Below, one piece after another: positions 45,701 to 55,988 of a stretch of DNA of 60,000 nucleotides. The DNA lies in NCBI RefSeq assembly GCF_026151205.1, contig NC_087078.1, positions 15,395,118 to 15,455,117 on the forward strand. Reading direction: 5' to 3'. The position numbers and the translations under genes were made by a program. The stretch is from Bolinopsis microptera. Lineage: Eukaryota > Ctenophora > Tentaculata > Lobata > Bolinopsidae. A model generated the notes under the pieces. It was not told the origin of the DNA, searched no databases, and saw only the letters and a program-made list of their open reading frames with translations. Each line of letters opens with the position of its first letter. Positions within the stretch are counted from its first letter, which is position 1.

Positions 45701-48700
45701 TTTTTACAGCATCTGACTGATGTAATCAATCGAAATTTATTACAATTCGTAAGCCGTGAATGAATGGAAAAAGCGAGCGACCGATTTCATTCTCGGTATC
45801 ATTTTGCATTTGAGAACGGTCAATCAAATTAATATCATTTCCTTTTGTTTGGGAAAGAGAGACACTGGCAGCGGTCCACTCTACCCATGAATATGGGTTT
45901 TGGTAAAATAATTCTTACAGAATCGTAATGAGCTTAATCAGATGCAACGTTTGGTACCAAAATTATAATATTTAAAGCACCAAATTTTTCGAAAATTTGT
46001 TCAAAATTTTACACAAGGGGGGACCCTTGTGTTCAGATTAAAAACGTTTGAAAAAAAAATTCCTTTAAATCTTAAAATATTAGTACTAAAATTTTTGTCT
46101 CGATGAGCTGATTACGATACCATAATAACTATGTGATAATAATTTAAAATGTGAAAGTTATAGGCCAAAAACTAAAAATTTACTCGAAAAAAGCACGCGC
46201 GGCGAACAAGCGCCGTATAGCATTTTTTCCGAAAATTGCTACACGGTGGATTTATTTTATTCACATTTTTAGACAACTTTTGGTACCAAATTTATCGAAA
46301 TCGGGGAAAAAAAGTTTTGTGCTCGCGCTTGGCGCTTATTACACTGACTAGTAGTGGTAGTGTAACATCACTTGTCAGTTCTCCCGGTGCGAGCGTGCTA
46401 AATCACTCTACAGTCGATCTTCGAGATTGTTCTAAAAGGGCCCCCGACGGTTGTAACCAACTTCAATCGATGTATTTTCGGACGCTGATTCCGAATCACC
46501 CCCCATGACATAGGGTTAAAATGCTCCCCTGACGAGATATTGGCGAAAAACTGTCTCGATCACGTGATATGACCGTATAAGGAAGTTAGTCTAATATCTC
46601 GTTAGGGTTAGGGTTTCAGCATATGTTTTTGTTAAGGATTGGGTTAGGGTTAGGGTTGGGATCAGATTAGAGGGTTAGGGTTTCGAAAAGTCGTTCAGAA
46701 CCAGCTAGAGAACGGGTTGAAAAAGTCACGTGACAGTCGAGTGTAGAGTGATTAATCATCATCCCTCCCGGTGGGCGTCGCGTTATATTAAAATAAGGTA
46801 ATACAAACCGTCCTAGATTCTTATTGGCCCAAGCTACGTTACTGTAAAATGCTCCGCCAAGGCCGTTATTTCTTTTGCGTGCATGGAGCACTGTATCCAA
46901 TCCCGATCAATTATAATTATAAACAGAAAAATTCGAAATAGGCTCACAATTAAAATTTAAATTTCGGCACATATAACATGGAATAATTCGAAAGACGCGA
47001 CAGGACAGCGATCGTTTGGACGATCTGAGCTGCGCTACAATTACCCAACTTACCAGTGCAGTGAATGTGCGTGACCATGTTGCATGTCAGTTTGACGTCT
47101 TTCGGACTTCGTAATGATCCAAAACCAACGGGAAATGGAAACGTCCGCGCACAGACTCAGAAAAATAGCAATGGTTACGGAGATTGATCGGAAGGCAAGC
47201 GGCCTCTGTCACTTGATCTGATGGGTCCAATTGTAATCTGTACAAGTACGAAGGTTTGTATTACCTAACCCTAACCCTAACCTCATCCCTAGCCCTAACC
47301 CTTACTCTAACCCTAACGTTTACCCAAACCATACCGTCCCACTCGTACAGGTTTTAATGATTCCCTGATCTGATCGCCGCCGGGGCTGCCGCCTATGGTC
47401 CCCACTAACTCTGATGGGGCATGGGTCAGGTATGTCCCACCCTTTAAAAAGAAACTTTGATACTCATGGGGCGGCCCACCCGTTAAAAAGAAATTCTGAT
47501 ACTTATGGGGCGGCCCACCCTCTGAAAATGTTTTTGATACTGATGGGGCATGGGTCAGGTATGTCCCACCCGTTAAAAAGAAATTTTGATACTCATGGGG
47601 CGGCCCACCCGTTAAAAAGAAATTTTGATATTCATGGGGCGGCCCACCCTCTGAAAATGTTTTTGATACTGATGGGGTATGGGTCAGGTATGTCCCACCC
47701 GTAAAAAAGAAATTTTGATACTCATGGGGCGGCCCACTCGTTAAAAAGAAATTTTGATACTGATGGGGCATGGGTCAGGTATGTCCCACCCGTTAAAAAG
47801 AAATTTTGATACTCATGGGGCGGCCCACCCGTTAAAAAGAAATTTTGATACTCATGGGGCGGCCCACCCTCTGAAAATGTTTTTGATACTGATGGGGCAT
47901 GGGTCAGGTATGTCCCACCCGTTAAAAAGAAATTTTGATACTCATGGGGCGGCCCACTCGTTAAAAAGAAATTTTGATACTGATGGGGCATGGGTCAGGT
48001 ATGTCCCACCCGTTAAAAAGAAATTTTGATACTCATGGGGCGGCCCACCCGTTAAAAAGAAATTTTGATACTCATGGGGCGGCCCACCCTCTGAAAATGT
48101 TTTTGATACTGATGGGGCATGGGTCAGGTATGTCCCACCCGTTAAAAAGAAATTTTGATACTCATGGGGCGGCCCACCCTCTGAAAATGTTTTTGATACT
48201 GATGGGGCATGGGTCAGGTATGTCCCACCCGTTAAAAAGAAATTTTGATACTCATGGGGCATGGGTCAGGTATGTCCCACCCGTTAAAAAGAAATTTTGA
48301 TACTCATGGGGCGGCCCACCCGTTAAAAAGAAATTTTGATACTCATGGGGCGGCCCACCCTCTGAAAATGTTTTTGATACTGATGGGGCATGGGTCAGGT
48401 ATGTCCCACCCCACAAAAATTTGATTGATACTCATGGGGCATGGTACACGAAATCCCACCAATGTTTTCTTCTTGATACTGATGGGGCGGCCCACCCTCT
48501 GAAAAAAATATTTTGATACTGATGGGGCATGGGACAGGTATTTCCCACCCCATAAAATTTGATTGATACTCATGGGGCATGGTACACGAAATCCCACCAA
48601 TGTTTTCTTCTTGATACTGATGGGGCGGCCCACCCTCTGAAAAAAATATTTTGATACTGATGGGGCATGGGACAGGTATTTCCCACCCCATAAAATTTTT

Positions 48701-50060
48701 ATTGATACTCATGGGGCATGGTACACGAAATCCCACCAATGTTTTCTTCTTGATACTGATGGGGCGGCCCACCCTCTGAAAAAAATATTTTGATACTGAT
48801 GGGGCATGGGACAGGTATTTCCCACCCCATAAAATTTTTATTGATACTCATGGGGCATGGTACACGAAATCCCACCAATGTTTTCTTCTTGATACTGATG
48901 GGGCGGCCCACCCTCTGAAAAAAATATTTTGATACTGATGGGGCATGGGACAGGTATGTCCCACCCCCTAAAAATATCATTGATACTGATGGGGCATGGG
49001 TCAATATGTCCCACCCCCTGAAAAAATTAGTGATACTCATGGTCCACCATAGTAGTAGTACTGTTGTCAGTATTAGATAAAACGATTTATTATTTATGTA
49101 TGACTCATTTATGAGATTCTCTTTTTACAGGTTGACCGATATCCTTATACTCATTGTAATAATTATAGCCTGTCATCTTCTTCTCTTGCTCCTCAATTTC
49201 CTTGTCTCGGTTTCCTTCTGTTTTAAGAGGTTAGAAATTTAAAGAATTCAGTTAATTTATTGATTACCGATGACGAGATGAGAGTTTCGCTATGAAACAA
49301 AGTACATTTAAACACGCACACCTAATGTATTTTGTTTCGTAGCGAGTGGAGATTCCCTGACTCCCATTTTGTCCTTAGTAATGAGTAATCAGTAATGATC
49401 TTCCCACTCAAGACTCAAGAGAGAAAAGAATGAAAAGATCTCAGCGAATAATTTAAAGTATTTTAATCATGTCAATGTACATGTTACTCTCAGGATACAC
49501 CTGTCAGTAATGCTATTGCTCTGCTCACAAAAGACTTTAGTGCTCCCGGCTGCTATAGCGTCAGCGCTTCCCGACAAAATAGGTCAGTCAACTCAAGTTT
49601 CTTAGTCGTATTTGTGAAATTTAATTAGCTGATAACAATTAGCAATTTCTAATTTTCTGATATATCTGAATCTCAGCTCCGGTTATGAAGATCGTTAAGG
49701 TTTTATTTTAAGCCTGGGGGAGTATCCCTTAGACGGGAAACATCTTTGTCATGAAAGATTGAATTGTCATGTGAATAGTTTATTAATATTTTATTAATTA
49801 TTTATTAATTTTCAGGAGACCCAGCCCTGATACTGCTGCCCTGTTTTATTGCTCAACTCCTACAAATGTTAATAGACTCCTTCCTAATTCAACCTCTTAA
49901 AAAATCTCCACATTTCCCTCTCTGTGTACCTGGCTTTTGTGCGAAATGTCGCAGTTCTGAAGGAGATGAAACAGACAAGAAAGAGAACAATCAAACTAAC
50001 GGGGAAAATACCGCTAATAATGCGGTATATGTGGTGGAAAATCCGTCAGCCTCAGTATAA
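36727..50060 (+). CDS. SLC10A7-like (bile-acid:sodium symporter family) transporter, nine exons found
   Basis: Exons 36727-36829, 38090-38208, 38338-38449, 38667-38786, 39292-39363, 39525-39675, 49131-49229, 49494-49582 and 49816-50060, all with AG/GT borders and matching phases. Key stretches are VAVIFFFTG joined to LKLKTDELKS (SLC10A7 has FFNSG-LSLKTEEL), FNCAPATIATGIIMVTGSKG (the crossover-type motif region), LLLCSQKTLVLPAAIASALP, and ALILLPCFIAQLLQ. The order and spacing follow SLC10A7, an eight-to-ten TM Golgi or plasma-membrane protein linked to calcium handling and glycosylation. The N-terminal exon upstream of 36727 is missing from my annotation. The C-terminal tail is hydrophilic and Asn/Glu-rich. 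Introns host a 1.1-kb foldback element and a 9.2-kb inverted-repeat element. Confidence 0.87.
36868..37966. mobile_element. 1.1-kb foldback element with 8-bp TSD in an SLC10-like intron
   Basis: Termini GGCAATTCGGTAGTGTGGCA and its exact inverse, flanked by CATTTTTT at 36860-36867 and 37967-37974. Both arms consist of repeated AAGGCACGGTTAACGCACGG words (left about 36890-37330, right about 37700-37950, inverted). The middle 370 bp is unique and non-coding. The 8-bp duplication again fits hAT; no transposase. Confidence 0.88.
39830..40890 (+). repeat. Tandem array in the left arm of the 9.2-kb element
   Basis: Units of about 38-52 bp of the forms GGTGGGCCGCCCCATGAGTA, then TCAAAATTTCTTTTTAACGG, alternating with GGTGGGACATACCTGACCCA, then TGCCCCATCAGTATCAAAA. 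The first third uses a variant with AAGAAGAAAACATTGGTGGG. A purine/A-rich interruption sits at 40425-40500. Confidence 0.9.
41010..41590. other. Left-arm insertion not matched in the right arm
   Basis: This block has no inverted partner between 46960 and 47330. It is unique, non-coding DNA, presumably inserted into the left arm or lost from the right. Confidence 0.5.
42748..43597. repeat. Nested inverted repeat with head-to-head telomere-like ends
   Basis: Arms of about 100 bp (42748-42848 and 43494-43597) share GTCTCAAGTTAGGATAAGG, GGTTAGGGTTAGTAACCCTA-type palindromes and CACTCGTCAGTTCCTCATGT in opposite orientation. Between them lies a CpG-rich block (about 43120-43480) with repeated TTAATTAACGCGC words. 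Confidence 0.8.
43947..44004. repeat. Two adjacent perfect GC-rich hairpins with GAA loops
   Basis: 43947-43965: GTGCACGC, loop GAA, GCGTGCAC (8-bp stem). 43970-44004: GCCGGAGGCGGCGGCC, loop GAA, and the exact complement (16-bp stem). Surrounding DNA is AT-rich. Confidence 0.85.
45403..45910. repeat. Inverted repeat with two 152-bp arms
   Basis: Arms 45403-45554 and 45759-45910, nearly exact complements, start TATTTTACCAAAACCCATAT and end TTTTCCCATTCATT. The loop is 204 bp. The arms look like the terminal repeats of a small foldback element nested in the 9.2-kb one. Confidence 0.85.
47398..49030 (-). repeat. Tandem array in the right arm of the 9.2-kb element
   Basis: Reverse complement of the left-arm array and longer (about 1630 against 1060 bp), so the arms have expanded unequally. 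Higher-order units of about 220 bp repeat several times between 47700 and 48260. Confidence 0.9.
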
Positions 50061-51112
50061 ATGTAGGACTTGAAGCAAAGACACTGCTATAATACTGCAG
50101 CTGAGAAGTAGGATTTTCGTACACCTTTATCAGACAAGGAGGATATTCACTTTGCTCACTTCGAAAAAAGCCGGTTGGCCTCTCCTTGGCCTTCCCATCC
50201 TAAATCCTCTAAATATGAATGCGACTTTTTTGTTTGATTTTCCTAAAACACAATATCTTACTTTCAGGTTTTGTGGTAGGCTCAGTAGTCGGGAGAATTG
50301 TTCTTACCAAAAACCAAGTGGTACCATATTAGGAGCATCGCCTGCTTTAAGATGACTAATTTATTTTATAATATATCGCTTAGAAACTATAATCATTTCC
50401 GCTTTTTGTGATATTATATGTTATTAGATACTGTTAGATTCTATTCTGGACTATAAGACAGACAAATATAGATTTTACTGGGAACGGAAATGAAAATGTT
50501 TTATGTACAAATTTTGAAACATTTTATAAAAATAGCTTATTATACGTATTACGTAATCGTAAACATTTTTGATCAAAATATATTTTTGAATTTAAAAAAA
50601 TTTACTTATTATTTAATTAATAAATTAATTAATGATTTTATTAAAAATTTGCCACAGAAAAAGTTGTTCTCCTTTATTTTTTGAACACACTTGTTTAAAC
50701 TTGCCTCACGTTGGTCGTTGAGGGCCCGCCGACAGTGACGATCACGACGTGAGACAAGTTTAAACTAAAATATTCTACGCGAACATTCTGAAGATGAATT
50801 ATAATTATGATTTGAGGGAAATAAATGTGGTATAAAAGTGGTAATAGTGGATTTTGCTGTAATCGTGGATTTTTACTGTAATCAAAATCTTATATTATTC
50901 AAATAAGTTAAGATTGTTAGTGACTATTCGATTATGATGACTCATTGTTTTTGGAAAGTCCTGAAAAAATAATAAGCATACCTTAGTCTTACGTTAAATA
51001 AACCAAGTCCCAGCGCAGTATTCACGTGTTATTGAAAAATCCAGCCCAAACTGTAAGTGTAATCCAGATTTGTAAGTAGTTGTTCGAAAGATTTCCCCAC
51101 GTATTTCTTAAT
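50061..51112. other. Intergenic between SLC10-like gene and GPCR
   Basis: Very AT-rich, no gene. Contains an inverted repeat: GTTTAAACTTGCCTCACGT (50693-50711) and ACGTGAGACAAGTTTAAAC (50747-50765), one mismatch, 35-bp loop. Confidence 0.6.
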
Positions 51113-52481
51113 TTAGTTAACATCAGTGATCCCAGTTTGCTCTGTTGCATTGGTTGTTTCATTTGAATTTTGACTTCCGAAACTTGTCAAAAGTCTCGTT
51201 GCTGTACCCGAAAACTTTCTTCTCAATCCACTGCTTCTAGAAATGATGATGACAGGATTTAGGACTGAGCCTATAATTGGTAGCACTGTCCCAAAAACTG
51301 CTATGTAAAGCATAAAGGTTGAAGTATCGAATCTGAATTCTAATACAAATGTTAATTGAAACATTGTTGTAAACAGATATCCGTAGTACGCAGAGTTGCA
51401 GACGACAAACAGGGTTGACATGAGGATTACAGTAATGGTCACATGACGTTGATTGGAGCTGGCTGGAAACTGACTTGATCTGTTTAGAGATATCACCTGG
51501 GCAATGCACGTGATAATGATAAGAACAACTGGTATTAGAAATGCAATAACCAGAAGTGCGATTAATACTATATAACACAAAGAACGATTTCCGGTTGAGA
51601 TCCGGAGTATTTGTGGAAGACTGGAGCCCATAACAATATATTCAGCATACAAACCACTACTGAAATTGTCATCCAAAATATAAAACTTGTATATATCAAT
51701 TCCGGCAATAAAAATCCACGGCACAACGTAAAGAACACACGCCACTATCACTATCTTTATCTTGATATGGTGGAAGGGACTGAGGATCATAACAGTCCTG
51801 GAAAAAGCCAGCACTAAGTTGTAGAATACGGAAGATCTGTAGCTTATTTGTATGAGAGTGTAGCAGACTACTGTGTTATGGTCCAGTGTTCCCTCGCTGA
51901 TCAAATCTCTTGTGAAGAGTGAGATGGCAATGGACTGATGTATGATCCCAACAGCAGTCAGAATATCAGCCCCAGATATCATCGTGTAGAGAAGAGGGAC
52001 AAGAGTGAGTTTGTTTTTCCGATAGAAGTTCATAACGAAGATGTTGAGGACAGGGACAAAAGGATTTCGCGGGATGTACGAAATCGCGAAATTTCCCATT
52101 CTCCGCGACAAATTTTATGTATAGTTTAATGTATAGCCTGTTAAATTTCGCGGTACCGCGATTTTTGGCCAAAATAATCGCGAAATCCTTTTGTCCCTGG
52201 TTGAGGATAATCGTAATGATACTCAGTAGAATGCACGGCACTGCAGAGATAAAATAAGGTTCCAGTCTTGATCTTGATTCAAAACTGGTTACCGCGAAAT
52301 AGGCAGAAGTAGTATAAGGAGAGGGGAACCGGAAATAGGGTTCCAGTTTTGATGTCAAACTGGGATCTTCTGGGTAGTCCGAGAAAAAATCATCAGGATA
52401 ATGATCAGTGATGAACGGTTCTAGTTCCGTATCGTGAGGATACTGTGCAAGGTTTCCTTGATCTGTCATCACTTTCTGCAT
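51113..52481 (-). pseudogene. Intronless class A GPCR interrupted by a 149-bp MITE
   Basis: Two open segments lie on one frame once the insertion is discounted. The N-terminal part (52481 down to 52208) has an acidic, Tyr/Pro-rich extracellular tail of about 75 residues and TM1 ending SIITIILN. The C-terminal part resumes IFVMNFYRKNKLTLVPLLYT (TM1 end/TM2) and runs through TM7 with NPVIIIS and a Ser/Asn/Thr tail. Total length less 157 bp is 1212 bp, exactly 404 codons with the stop, so the insertion is the only lesion seen. NPxxY is NPVII and no DRY is obvious. Fragments of this receptor occur at 33193 and 33834. It could be a null allele rather than a fixed pseudogene. Confidence 0.88.
52051..52199. 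mobile_element. hAT-like MITE inserted in GPCR coding sequence
   Basis: Perfect inverted ends CAGGGACAAAAGGATTTCGC (plus one more base), 149 bp long, with GTTGAGGA duplicated at 52043-52050 and 52200-52207. The interior is CGCGAAAT-rich and palindromic. CAGGG ends and an 8-bp duplication fit hAT. Confidence 0.93.
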
Positions 52482-54315
52482 TCTGGAATTTATTAAGAGT
52501 CATATTAATTTGAGTTAAGAGAATGAATCTGGGTACTTAATATTGGCATTTTTGATGAATGTCTGTTTGTTTTAACTGGGAACCTCAGGCTTTTGTGTTC
52601 ATAAACACAATTGAAGATTGAAGATATGGTGGAATGACAGGATCCGACCTTCAACATCGACCTTCAAACCTCGACTGTTCACTCTCCACTCTCTAGTGTC
52701 CATTCATTACTCTCTACTCATCTACCTGTTCACCATCCCCCCAATTTACCGATCTAGATATATCCGCCCACAGTGTGGGCCCCACACCCACTGCAAAAAC
52801 AGATTGCAGATACAAGATATAACTCAACGAGATTAAGGTCATTTCGGCTCATCTTTTTAATTTTATACTAGATAGAGGATGATTTGATCTTTATGAATAC
52901 AATTACTTTAATACTTTCAACACTACATTATAACAAAGAATTTGAGGCTCTAATGATGTAGTTTTACGAAGATTTCAAGCTTAAGCCTTATGTTGTGTGT
53001 TTCCCTTCGTGTCCAAAAGCATTATACAATTAATTTAATGGCCTATGAGTTCTAGGTTGTCCAATTTTGAAACGCACATTAGTATAGCACGTGACTAATA
53101 TGTAATAAGGCCCCATTCATATTTCGAAGCGGATTCTGATTCCTTTTATTTTTATAATATAGTTATACTATTATGTCGCATGATTTGTCAGGTTGGCTAA
53201 TCTGTAATATTAACAGGAAAGTTGCCTTTTTCCTGTAACAGCCTCCATTAATACGTCCAGTAAGCTAAACAAGTTATAAACCTGTACGATATCGACATAA
53301 AATTCGTCGAAGAATGAAATTACAAAGCAATTATGTGAATTGTCACTGTGAAGAATAATGGCTCTTTCACAAAATGGATGATTGTTTATGAACTAATTGC
53401 GAGGACAGAAGAAGTAATGGTATCTCAGAGGCACAAGTTTCAGGTCCGACCCGGTTGGGAACGCGCATTGAACTAATAAACAAAAAAAGTTTCACTTAAG
53501 TTGCAAGTATAATAAACTTGTTGGTTGCAACTAAATATTACATAAGTTACAGCAAGTTAACAAATAATAATTACACACTTAAATTGAACACAAATGATTC
53601 GTTATTAAAATGGCACGTAGCGTATCCATACCTTATTAACCTGGTTATTGGTATTCATTCTGACGACCTTAATTGTTACTGATAGAGGCCTCAGCAATTA
53701 AATAGGTACACTCAAGTTTGACACGCACTCTGGTTAGACACGTACTGTAGTTCGAAAAATCCTTCGTCAGAATTAATAAAATAAAATGACGTATAAATAT
53801 ATGACGTATAGATAGCCAAAAGATTGCAATTAACATATAAACTGGATGTAAACAAGCTGCTTAAACTTAAAGTTTAAGGCCTTCACATTGCTCATCTTCC
53901 CTTTTGAAAGTTTACAGTTTTATGCCAATTCTACCACCGGGTTGCACTTTGAACACAAATAACAGATTCAGCAACATCTAAATTTAAACAGACCGAAATT
54001 AACATCAGTCGCCCAGTCGGGTACATATTTATATTTCAGCCAGTTTCTAGATTGTAAATGGCGGATAATGTATCTGAACTAGAGTCTTTATCTCTAGATG
54101 ACAAATAAGGTAGTTCTGAAGATGACGGATAGAAACACTGACCTAGAGTCCCTTTTTCAGATGACGGATAAAGTGGCTGAACTAGACTATCCTTCTGTAA
54201 ACGAAGGATAATGTATCTGACCTAGAGTCCCTTTTTCAGATGACAGATAAGGTATTTGAACTTTTGTCTTTATTTCTATACGACAGTCAAGGTAGTTGAA
54301 CTGACATCTCTTTCT
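52482..54315. other. Intergenic, no gene recognised
   Basis: AT-rich unique DNA. From about 54050 to 54340 there is a degenerate tandem repeat with GATGACGGATAA, CTAGAGTC and TCTTTTTCAGATGAC words at roughly 55-60 bp spacing. Confidence 0.5.
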
Positions 54316-54469
54316 CTAAATGGCGGATGAGGTATCCGAAATAGAGTGACCACCAGCACTAGATAACTGACAATGTAGCTGAACTGTGGGATATGCGCCG
54401 GAACTGATCAGACTGGAAGGGGGGAGCAGAACTGTCTCCACCAGCTGGACTTCGTGTTGTTTCCGTGCA
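54316..54469 (-). CDS. Candidate alternative C-terminal exon for the GPCR upstream
   Basis: A strong acceptor (CCCCATTTCAG) precedes 54469. In the phase needed to follow the TM7 exon at 58751-58846 the frame is open for 50 codons to a TAG at 54316, giving a Ser/Gly-rich tail ending DTSSAI. A second frame is also open for 36 codons to 54359 (ending ATLSVI). It could instead be a chance open stretch or an exon of another gene; transcript data would decide. Confidence 0.3.
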
Positions 54470-55988
54470 CTGAAATGGGGGAAATTAAGCGTTAGTTTCT
54501 TATCAGAAACAACAGCACAGATTCCGGATAATATGCGTGTGATAGGTGATGTACTGACGTAATGAATCTTGTAACATTTAACTGGCGCTTATCATTTGTA
54601 AAATGTGTAATTTAAATGTTCCAGAGGTTAGAAGAAGTGGTCGAAATGTGTTTCCCCCGAGAGGCATCTCATGTCCATGTCAACGCAGCAGTAGCCACAT
54701 TATATTTTGTGATTGCGTTCTTCCACGCCTGGCGTGAAAACGGATCGGGGACCAGTAAAGCACTTGGAATGTCTTAAAAATTATCGTGTTTAACCGAATT
54801 AAGATTTGAGAGTTTCACTTACTTATAGTTGCTTGCCTTTACACATGGTGGATTTAAGTGGCTATGTGAGACTATCTGTTGGCGTTGCATACTACAGTCG
54901 ATATTAGTTTTTGATCAGTGATCAAGTGCAAAACAGTCAAATCAGTTCAAGACTATAAATTGAAGGAACGTGAAATGTTGAGAACGGGCGATTGGATTGA
55001 TAGTCTTTTACAAAGTTTTCAGATTATGTGTTTGAATTGTGTTGTGAGATAGCAGTTAGGTCGATCAGTTGGGGGTTGTCACCCCACAGAGTCAAACTTC
55101 TCACATGTTGAACTTAACTTTGCCGGCAAGAAATGCAGTTCAATTATCAGTTTATGTTACCAGCAGAAATGTTGTTCTAAGTGTCCAATGCAAGATTAAC
55201 CTCAAAGAAGAGGAAATAGTCCAGTCATTTATGGACATTTTTGGTTTGGTACCTGCAAATCTTCAGTCTCAGATACTCCTGAAACTTTGCACAGGCCTTC
55301 CTTATGCTCTTATGGTATGACTTACTGATTTCCAGTTGGAGACAATTTTTGTTACATGGGCAATTCCCAGGAGGGCCACGCCCATATTGACCTAATAACG
55401 CAACTGACCCTTGGCTTCTCAAGATCGTAGAGACTTCTAAATAGGCTGGAGTTATAGATCAATATATATGGCCTAAAATCCTTACTTTTCGAGAAATTCG
55501 CCTAAAACCATTTTGGGCGTGGCGATGAGCCCATTTTGCAAACTTTTTATAGGAGTATGATAGAGTCTTCGGATAGAGTGCAAAAGAACCGCGATTGACA
55601 CATTTATATATAATATAGTTATATGACTTACGAAGAAACATATGCCTTAAAGCGCTAACTTTTTCAGTTATTGGCGAAAAAATGATTTTAGGTTCCGGAA
55701 TCATGCAAAAGTATGGCTATCTGGTAAATTAGGCTATGAAGGTTCTAGAAGTTTTTAAATGAGTGCAACTTGTGCAGAATAGCCATGTTTATATGCAACT
55801 TAAATGAAGCAACATGTACCCTAAAATGCTTACTTTTCGAGTTTAAAAATTATAGGCAATGTCGCGAGCTAGAAACTTCCTGAACGGGAAACCCAAACGT
55901 ATGATCTCCACCAAAGAAGAGGGGAGCTACTCGGACTCCTATTTAAAAAGGTCAACTTAAAATGATGCGTACATGTTAATTGTTAAGC
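54470..55988. other. Intron or 3' flank of the multi-exon GPCR, no exon recognised
   Basis: An 83-codon ORF at 55069-55320 (+) and others nearby show no recognisable motif. The stretch 55330-55870 has the monotone look of old repeat DNA. Confidence 0.45.

Larger units (their letters stand above)
39806..49049. mobile_element. 9.2-kb inverted-repeat (foldback) element in an SLC10-like intron
   Basis: The left end TGGTGGACCATGAGTATCAC is the exact inverse of the right end. Flanks are TAGTAGTAGTA on both sides (39795-39805, 49050-49060); because this is a microsatellite, the true duplication length is uncertain. Arms hold a long array of GATACTCATGGGGCGGCCCA-type units, then a shared single-copy block (GCAGCCCCGGCGGCGATC), TTAGGG-type repeats, a block with GACGTCAAACTGACATGC, and a block with GCTCCATGCACGC, all inverted between arms as far as about 42420 and 46355. 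The centre contains further inverted repeats. No coding gene found. Confidence 0.85.

Noticed and set aside
55069-55320. An 83-codon ORF between GPCR genes
   Set aside because: Length expected by chance, no motif recognised.
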